64,000 bases of DNA, taken from the NCBI GenBank assembly GCA_016617855.1, contig JAECUM010001777.1:1-64000 (forward strand), written 5' to 3'. The stretch comes from Megalonaias nervosa (lineage: Eukaryota > Mollusca > Bivalvia > Unionida > Unionidae). Of this stretch, positions 56,551 to 64,000 are shown in pieces; positions within the stretch are counted from its first letter, which is position 1; each line of letters begins with the position of its first letter. A program made the position numbers and the translations under genes. Below the pieces are notes generated by a model. It searched no databases. It was not told the DNA's origin and saw only the letters and a list, made by a program, of their open reading frames with translations.

Positions 56551-56986
56551 GAAAGTTAAGATAATTTAACCACTTCTGACTCTTTATGAGATCTTCATCT
56601 TCAGTAGAGATGTGGATGTGATATTGAATAGGATTTCCAGAGACATCATTCTAAAGCAGTTCATTGAAATTATGAAACTTGTACCTACAGCTTCTTTATG
56701 AAATTATAAGACATGTGTTCATTTCTTTTTGTGAAACTGTCGTTCTTAGCAGTGTCAGAATGCTTTTTTTTGTTTGAAAATCATGGGTGCTGGTTGTATT
56801 CTGCAGGTGGTCACTGACAACATTGTGTTTGTATAATATAGCAGAAGTCACTAAAGACAGATTGAGGTTCTCTGGTAGTATTGGCATTTAATGGCATATT
56901 TATATACATTACAGTGTGAAGTTCATTTCCTGTTCTTCTGTTTCATTATTTTGCATGTTCAGATTTAAATAAAACAGTGATGCATA

Positions 56987-58628
56987 CCATATATGTTGGG
57001 ACACCGTATTTGTTGAACACCATAAATTAGTTTTAAAAGTAATTTTTTTGTGCACTGTATGTTCTGGGACACATCGTTTTTTACGAGTCATAAGTTGTGG
57101 GACACCTTTTAAATCATTCAAAAATTACGTTGGAAGTGCACTCCAACTGAAACTTTTTTAAAATAATATAAAACCGTGTACTTGAGATAAAACTCTTCAG
57201 TCCACTGCAGCAGCATCTCATCAATACAACCCTTCTCCTGAACATGTACGATCCATTCTTTTGGTGCATGAATATTTTTTTAGTTTTCTCATACCGTGAA
57301 AAATTGTTAAAGGTAACACATCACCTGAAGCAGAAACTGCAAGGACTAAAGTCAGATTTTTTAAAATCTGCACCAGTCTAATTCTCACACTTTTGAACCC
57401 CATCTTATCGTCAGTTCGTCCAGGAATGTGATCAAACTACACTAGAATTTCATCCATGTTAATGTTCATATTGTCAGCAAAGTCATCTGCTTCTCTTCTG
57501 GCCTTCACAAATTTGTCACATGATTTTATTTTCTCCAAATCTTCTGGGCAGCACTGGGTTATTGATGTCCGTGCATGAAGTACTATATTGTGTCACTTTA
57601 AAAATTGTTCCATTGTTTCAATTTATTTTCAAAATTCCCGTGAATACCGGTGAAAAGGAAACAAAGTTTGTTTCCATATCTCAGCTGTCTTTGTATATTT
57701 AAAAAAAAAATCAGCACACTGAAAAGAATCCATAGTCGGTTTCTGATGTTGGCTTGCTTTGCAATAAAATAACCTTTGTATTGATATCCTTTTTTAAAAA
57801 AAAAAAGTAACCAAGGTCAGCTTCTGAGGTCGGTTTGCTTTGTAATAAAAATAACCTTTGTCTTTGATGTCCTGTCCATACGTTCACAGAAGGAAGTTAC
57901 TGCTCACTGCAAGTTGTGTTTATTTACCACCCAGGCTTCTATGTGCTTGGCATCTGTAGTAATAATTAATACAAAGGAGCATTGATGTCTTCGGGTAAAT
58001 AGTAATGATACTTTTGTAACCCGTGCTGGCGAAAAGATTGTCACTTACACTCAAGTGAATGTGTTTTCAAATAATGATTTTTATTTGCGAGATAATGTCA
58101 TACAGTAGACCTGGGTATAATTCAATTTTGATTATTTTGCACCTAACACCATATCATGCATGAATGTTAGTTGTCTTCAAGATATCGGTTGATTATTTCC
58201 CTTTGTTTGCAATTTTGTTGGATCCAGTTTTCAGTCAAACCTTTGAGCACAACCAACACAACTTGTTTCTCAATGTTCATGTCAATGAACAACATGGCGT
58301 GTGTTATCGGACATAAGCAATACAAGCTACAGTATGGAAGCCTACGCTACATATACGGATTTTGTGGATATATTTTATTCTTTAATGCTTATGTTGAAAA
58401 AAAGGAATAAGTGATAACAATACAAGGTTAGTTTCTTTCTTTTTATTATCCAATAAGCGTTTTGTTTATCTATTTTATTGCAACGTGCATTGATGGGGAG
58501 CACAAATGCAATAGAAATTTATTTCGTTTCTTAAGTCTTGGGACATATGACCTAGGTGAAAAAAGTTTCACCATAAGTTTTGCGACAAGAAAAAAAATTA
58601 TTATTTTATTGTGTCCCAATATATACAG
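56987..58628 (-). mobile_element. pogo/Tigger-type DNA transposon with TA target duplication
   Basis: Left end CCATATATGTTGGGACACC and right end GTGTCCCAATATATACAG are inverted repeats, each next to TA (56985-56986 and 58629-58630). Additional GGGACACA-type words recur near both ends (57036-57110 and 58545-58560). The interior contains a decayed minus-strand DDE transposase and a short internal duplication (about 57720-57870). Confidence 0.85.
57190..57510 (-). pseudogene. pogo/Tigger transposase remnant (DDE domain)
   Basis: On the minus strand NMDEI (first catalytic Asp), then KMGFKSVRIR, LVLAVSASGDVLPLTIFHG and, after a frameshift, QEKGCIDEMLLQW. This matches the CENP-B/Tigger DDE order (NMDETP..KGVKSVRIRT..TVVLAVSASGDKLPPMVIFKG..EKGWMDEELML). 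Multiple stops and shifts; the DNA-binding N-terminus is barely recognisable. Non-functional. Confidence 0.82.
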
Positions 58629-58635
58629 TAATTGA

Positions 58636-58638
<3 letters not shown>

Positions 58639-58687
<49 letters not shown>
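58639..58687. repeat. (TA)n microsatellite
   Basis: About 24 uninterrupted TA units, 9 bp outside the right end of the pogo-type element. Confidence 0.97.
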
Positions 58688-58689
<2 letters not shown>

Positions 58690-58691
<2 letters not shown>

Positions 58692-59960
58692 GAAATCAAA
58701 AATTAATAGAAATATGCATGCAGAAATGCAGAATGACCAATTAGGCTTGTTCAGTCCTTCTAATAAAGTTTTCAACAAATGATACAACTCAAAAATTTTG
58801 TTTAAACACGTGGTGAACCTTGTCCCATTTGTTTGCTTTAATTGTTGTATTAAAAAGGGTATTTGGTAAGTTTGGATTAATAATATTTAGCAGTGATTAC
58901 TGTTTCTTAAAGAGACAATTAAAAGTTGCCTCTGATCACACTGGTCAGTAACTCCAGATTAGATTTGTTAATAATAAAAGCATGCCAGGCTTACATACAG
59001 TGAGGATCCCCTAAGTAAGCAGATAATCATGGCAGGTGATCAAACAATCTGCAGTTGACAGTTTGGTGCAATTATAATGATGTTTTTTTCATGAATTATA
59101 TTTGATGGATGGTGAGGGTGGCAGGTGAATCCAAGAAATAAGGAACAATACAATTGGGATAGGACAATTTATTTTTTGACAACATACACTGTGTGCGAGA
59201 GATAGAGGACAAGAAGTCAAGTGAACGCCCGACATTCATTTGCATCTCAGCCCGTCTGTATATAAGACATAATACACCATTGGTCATGCCAAATTTTAAT
59301 AATGGGTTGTTTTTTGCATGTATGGGAAATTAGGTCACTGTGACCTAAATCAGGGTACCGGTATAAGAACAGAAACATACCCAAATCTTTGATTGTTAGT
59401 TTTGTATCCTACACTATACATGGAACTTAGGGACATTTACACTTTGTACTCATTGTCATTTGAAATTGTAATCAAATAAAGACCATTGGTTGAGCATAGC
59501 ATATAGCATCTGTCAAATATTGCACATCTTGCAGACCAGTCTGGTGATCCAGATTTATACAGATGTTACCTAATTGCACTGCGACTCCATGTGTTTGGTT
59601 GATCATGCAGGTTTTAAATATATAACAAGTACAATGTCAGATCTTCAAAACAAGTCTTGTTCCATTTGTATTAAACTTTCGCCAAATATATACATTTCCT
59701 CTGTCAATCATGATAAGTTTCTTCATAAGAAAAAAGGTTTTTAAAGAAATACTTATGCTAATTAGTTGGTTGAGTATTTGTTTTTCTGAGAGGTCAGTTT
59801 TCATTATAGACAAATCCTTTCAGATATCATGATGGTGAGACAGTCAAGCTGAAATCTGTGTCCACAGTGTTCTGTTTGCTTTGATTTCCATGCTGTTTAA
59901 TGAATATAAAATGTTATACACATTTGTCGTTATTAAAAAAATATGTTTTGGTTATTTTAG
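58690..59960. other. Intron sequence, nothing classified
   Basis: AT-rich, no arrays or coding similarity. Confidence 0.5.
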
Positions 59961-60076
59961 AAGGCTGAAAATGGTGGATTTGTGTTTTGTAAAAAGGAGA
60001 ATGGTATTGTTGTGAAGCGAAACCCTGCTACTGCCAACATTGTCCAGCTTATGGAGAATGTTATGGCCTTAATAAA
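59961..60076 (+). CDS. XPO5: XPO5 exon n
   Basis: The acceptor is TATTTTAG|AAG and the donor AATAAA|GTAAGT. It gives 38 codons plus 2 nt. GGFVFCKKENGIVVKRNP and ENVMALI match GGFVVGYTSSGNPIFRNP and DNLLALI of the family. It is separated from the next exon by a 522-bp intron, the shortest in the window. Confidence 0.94.
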
Positions 60077-60598
60077 GTAAGTATAGACTTGTACTTTTAG
60101 TGCCTTATTGTGCAAACTATTATCATCTATTTGAATTTAGAATTGCAAATATTGAGGTAGAATGTGACATCAGTGAACAAAAAAATGCTGTAAATTATTC
60201 CTGTAGAGGTTGCAGAGAGTTTCATGACCTATGTCATGCCAAATGAATATTTCCACAAATGAAATTTTAGTTGTAGGTAATTGTTCATGATATTGCATGT
60301 ACTTATCACAGAATATGTCTATAAATTAGTCCACAACATGTGATTTGTATCTAGATGGATAGAAAACAGCTTATTCAGTAGAATACTGTAGACAAATTAT
60401 GATTAGTAGTCAGTAAGTGGTGTTAAAAGTTTTTTTTTATCAGTTGTAAAGTCATGTTGTAATCATGCATCAAGGTATCAGAAAACTGTCAGGTGTATAT
60501 AATTTTGTTAAACATACCCAGGTTTTTGATGTTTAACCAGTCTGCATCAAGATGCAATAATACCAGATTACATGGAATGTTTTTTGTTTTTTTTTCAG

Positions 60599-60699
60599 AA
60601 CTATGAATTCGTTATGGTTGCCAGAAAACCTCAGCTTGCGACATCCAGCTTTCAGCAAGTCATATGATCTTCTAGAAACAGAGAAACTCATTGCCTTGG
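60599..60699 (+). CDS. XPO5: XPO5 exon o
   Basis: The acceptor, after a long T tract, is TTTTTCAG|A. The donor is CCTTGG|GTATGT. It completes a lysine, gives 33 codons and leaves one G. LWLPENLSLRHPAFSKSYD and LETEKLIALG follow the family region TLYAPEMLAKMAEPFTKALDML..EKSAILG. The conservation is looser here than upstream, but phase and order fit. Confidence 0.9.
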
Positions 60700-60867
60700 G
60701 TATGTAAATGCCAGTAGTTTTAGGTGAAATTTTTAATATTTCACCTTAGTCTGCATAATAAGAATCTGAAAACTGATTTGTCTGTCATGCATTTAATTCC
60801 ATATTGTAGCTGGATTTTCAATTCAGTTATTGAAAAGATATAGATGTATCTGCAGTTCCAACCATGA

Positions 60868-60960
60868 TGACTAGAGCCACTGCTGTTACCATAACCACCA
60901 CAGTTACCATAACGGCCACAGTCACCATGACCACCACAGTTACCATAACCACCACAGCTA
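60868..60960 (+). repeat. 18-bp imperfect tandem repeat, about 5 copies
   Basis: Units like ACCATAACCACCACAGTT with variation, in the intron before the last exon. Confidence 0.88.
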
Positions 60961-61059
60961 CAACCTTATTCTTTATTGTCCCGTTTTTTGGTCTTTTGCA
61001 GAAGCCAGATGTAACTTCAAAGCATTTATTATCTTCATTTAAAAGTAACTTTAATTATT

Positions 61060-62680
61060 AAAAGGTTCTTTTTGTCTTAAGAATAGTCCAAAATAACACT
61101 CCTTCAGATGTCTCTGATGATGCTTGACAACTTAGTACTTTCTTTGCAAGGATTGACAATCTTGAAAAAAATATTTCAATTTTTGCCCACCATTCTAGCA
61201 CAATGCAATTTTTGTCATCTGGTTTAACTTCCGATCCAAAGTATCTTCACCTCAGCTTGGATGACATCTTCAATATCTTTTGTAATTTCACCAATACAAA
61301 CAAAATCTGGATTTGCTGATTTTATTCTCATTGCTGGAGTTAGAGTGTTAGCAGTAGAAATTACAGTAAGTTTGATTTTATTCTCATTGCTGGAGTTAGA
61401 GTGTTAGCAGTAGAAACTACAGTAAGTTTGATAGCCCTCAACTGAAGAATTAAGCAACATTTCCTCAGGCAAATTAGGTACTGGGTGTTGGTGTACTTCA
61501 TGTGTCTGCATATCTTCAGGCTTCTTTTTCTTAAAAATAACATTCTCTCCAGATGCAAGCCTCCTTAGAAGACCATGTGCTTCATCTCTCTTTTCTAGCA
61601 TGAAACTGAAGTCTTTAGTATGGACTTAAAATACATGCCAACAATGTTATGTCTTCTACTTCAGTTTGTATCTCAGTTTGGTGTCTCATATGCTGTTTCA
61701 TAGCTGTAATGACTGCTGGATCGTCATCTTCATTGACAATCGACTGCTGTTTGTGCGAGTTTGAAAACATAGGGTAGTCCTATATTCATGGTAGATACTT
61801 TCTCAGCAGAAACAATTCTATTTACCTTTTCATTTGGTGTTAAGAGTTTAACAAGTTTCTCCACAACTGTCATTTCTTCAAATGAGAATGCACCATTTTT
61901 TATTGTTTGTAGACATCTTTTAAATGGTGTCATCAGTGGCCACTGCCATGATAGCTGGTGTCTGTTCGAAAAGTCACCTTAACATTGACATTGTTGGGTT
62001 CCATTGCATCAGAACATTAGCTATCAGTTTATGTCAGATGGCTTCATCTGACAGAATAAATCTGTTTTTCACCTAAAACTTGTCCAGCACTCTAGACGTT
62101 ATGTGGAATATGGTTACCAACCTTCTTCCTTTACCAAGTTTCTGGAAACCTGTGGTACTGTGAGTGAATTCATAACCACCAAGTTTATTTTGTGTCCATA
62201 ATAGCCAAATTGTTCCTACTGCAGTAACTCAAATTTTTTAATATATATTTGCTGTGTTGTCCATAGTGGCCATAATTGTTGCTGGTAATGACCAATGCTG
62301 TTTGGTTGCTCTTAAAGAATCAGCTATTTTTTCCATGGTGTTTGACCCTTCCATTTTCTTTGCCTCCAAAACAGCAGACTTAATTTGCCAGTTTTTATCT
62401 CTGCAGTGGATAGTTGTTCTTTTGTAACTTTCCATATTTAGGCTTGTCCAACCAACGATATTACAGAGTTATTTCCCTTATAGGCACACATTTTTTTTTA
62501 AAAACAGAACAGCACGTGTACATGTTCCAATCATTTTCCAAAAATGGGTTCCGAAAGTTCACATTCGATGATTGTAATCAGTGCCCATCATTGACTGACA
62601 ATCAATTCCAATCATTGACTCATTACTACCATTAACTCCATTTTCCAACTGCTGCAGAATATCCTACTTATCTGTGACAA
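61060..62680 (-). pseudogene. hAT (ZBED-like) transposase remnant
   Basis: Minus-strand fragments in order from high to low coordinate: WQIKSAVLEAKKMEGSNTME and WSLPATIMATMDNTANI (about 62430-62240), the RNase H-like TDNAANI region. Then VEKLVKLLTPNEKVNRIVSA, with MNIGLPYVFKLAQ (about 61870-61730). Then AVITAMKQHMRH and DITLLACILSPY (about 61720-61620), equal to the LDPRFK region. Frameshifts and stops break every part. No terminal repeats were placed, and it is a different hAT family from 15881-18627. Confidence 0.75.
61321..61432 (-). repeat. 56-bp tandem duplication inside the hAT remnant
   Basis: TTTATTCTCATTGCTGGAGT TAGAGTGTTAGCAGTAGAAA and on, repeated once with a single difference (ATTACAG/ACTACAG). 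The near-identity suggests it is much younger than the remnant it lies in. Confidence 0.93.
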
Positions 62681-63132
62681 TGTTATTTGAGTTTTCCTAA
62701 CATCAGATTTTTCAGCAAGAACTTTTGAACTCTCCCAATTGTTGTTGAGTCAAGTAACTTACTTTTTCTTTCAAAGTAATAACTTTCCATTTACTTGATG
62801 AATGTTAAAGTTCTGTGATGATATATTCCTGTGTTGCTAATTGTTCAAGTATTGCAATTTAATTATGAAGTTGAAACTTTTGTAGTGTAGATGAAATGCC
62901 CAGTTTATAAAGGAAGTTCTGTTATTTCTCATTTTAGTATGTAAATGTGCTGTTGTTAATGTTTATTGATTATTGTGAATATTGTTTGCAGTAGAAGGTA
63001 GTGTGATGAAGAAAGCAGCCATGTGATGGAAGAATGAGATATCATTCACCAATGTTCTACATTGGAAAACATGGTCATACATATATATGAATGCCAGAAA
63101 ACAATTTGTACTTGATTACTGTTACTTTTCAG

Positions 63133-63229
63133 GCATTCCTCCACCATGTGTGGATAACACAGGCTCCCAGCGATGTAAGAGGCCCTTGGAAAGAATGCAG
63201 AACTTCCTAACACTTACACATGACAGCTG
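63133..63229 (+). CDS. XPO5: XPO5 exon p (last exon in window)
   Basis: The acceptor is CTTTTCAG|GC and the donor AGCTG|GTAAGG. It completes a glycine, adds 31 codons and leaves TG. RPLERMQNFLTLTHDS corresponds to KTVLERMQRFFSTLYEN. The cysteine-rich linker before it differs from vertebrates. No further exon is visible up to 64000, so the gene continues beyond the window. Confidence 0.9.
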
Positions 63230-64000
63230 GTAAGGGATTTATGGAATCGTCCCCTGTGTGGGTGTGGGTGTGGGTGTGTGCATGTGCGTGTGCGTGTGTG
63301 TGTGTGTATAGAATAATAAGACCTTTGATAGGGGAGTAGAATAATTACATCCTACTTATCTGACAAAAATTAGATGAATTTGATTCTCACATTATAAAAA
63401 TATGATGGAAGAGCTTATTGTGATCTTGGTCACATAACTATTACTATGCAGTAAATACTGCTAGAAATTTGTTAAAGGTGAAATTGGTTTTATGTTAATC
63501 CTATTTGATGAATACATTTAGTATGGTCATCTGACATCCTCAGCCTTGATTTACCATAACATAAATTTCTAAGGAATTTTGTGGGTTTATTCAGACTCTT
63601 TAAAAAAATTAAAACCTACGAGATAAACCAATTTAAAGTTACATGACAGAGTACAATCAATATATGCAAGATAAGGCATATTCATGTGACATTTCTTTAG
63701 CTAAAAATTACTTTCTTGGGAAAACAAATGCTTCGTTTGCACAGTTGATATACATAAGTGACTGTATTAAGCGGGAAGAAACTTCTGTTTAGAAACACCC
63801 GGCAATTCCCCACATGATGCAGGTGACCATTTAATACACAACTTTTGTGGAGAAAATTTCGTTGGGGGGGGGCAGAAATGGAAATGACCTTTGAAACCAG
63901 GTGACCACTAAATAAAGGTGACCATTAGAGCCAATGTTAGTATTGCTGCTTAAAATCAATTATAATGTGACTCTTTTAAATACCCCGATTTTGTGTTTTA
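63230..64000. other. Start of the next intron
   Basis: A (GT)n-like tract at 63257-63307 with CGTG interruptions; otherwise nothing. No further exportin-5 exon is visible. Confidence 0.6.

Overview
This is eukaryotic, animal genomic DNA. It is AT-rich, intron-rich and repeat-laden, with short GT-AG bounded exons scattered over 60 kb. The only host gene I can support is the middle of exportin-5 (XPO5), the RanGTP-dependent nuclear exporter of pre-miRNAs and other structured RNAs. Sixteen consecutive plus-strand exons, from 3801 to 63229, join in phase throughout into about 557 codons. They correspond to roughly the second and third quarters of an exportin-5 of about 1,200 residues. The first coding exons and the 3' end lie outside the window. 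The repeats (tRNA-headed SINEs with (AAC)n or (GT)n ends, Penelope-like, DIRS-like, hAT and pogo remnants, and a Gmr1-like LTR element) suggest a marine invertebrate. I favour a lophotrochozoan, probably a mollusc, but this is inference.

Layout: 1-709 is a diverged LTR. 881-10729 holds small tandem repeats, a DIRS-like remnant (about 8560-9240), a 61-bp array, a 46-bp array and a TIR element. 10730-13630 has three exons. 13827-15180 is a long degenerate array of about 54 bp per unit, followed by a Penelope-like GIY-YIG fragment (15269-15754) and a nearly full-length decayed hAT transposon (15881-18627). After the exon at 19633 comes a 6.5-kb Ty3/gypsy-class LTR retrotransposon (about 20281-26790) with the unusual order gag-protease-integrase-reverse transcriptase-RNase H, then a deleted relative of the first hAT (26972-27789). 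28-34 kb contains a hAT element inserted into a SINE and a second DIRS-like remnant. The exon at 34889-35052 is the first unit of an 84-bp tandem repeat that runs into the intron. 36-50 kb holds arrays, SINEs with clear target-site duplications, a hAT fragment carrying a SINE, and copy 1 of a 1.3-kb duplicated intronic block. 50-64 kb holds six more exons, copy 2 of that block, two copies of a short TIR element, a pogo/Tigger element and a minus-strand hAT remnant.

The coding annotation is one gene. Everything else is intronic mobile or tandem DNA with no sign of an intact autonomous element. The points most worth following up are the integrase-first gypsy element, the exon-derived tandem repeat with repeated splice donors, and the nested insertions whose empty sites are visible in sister copies.
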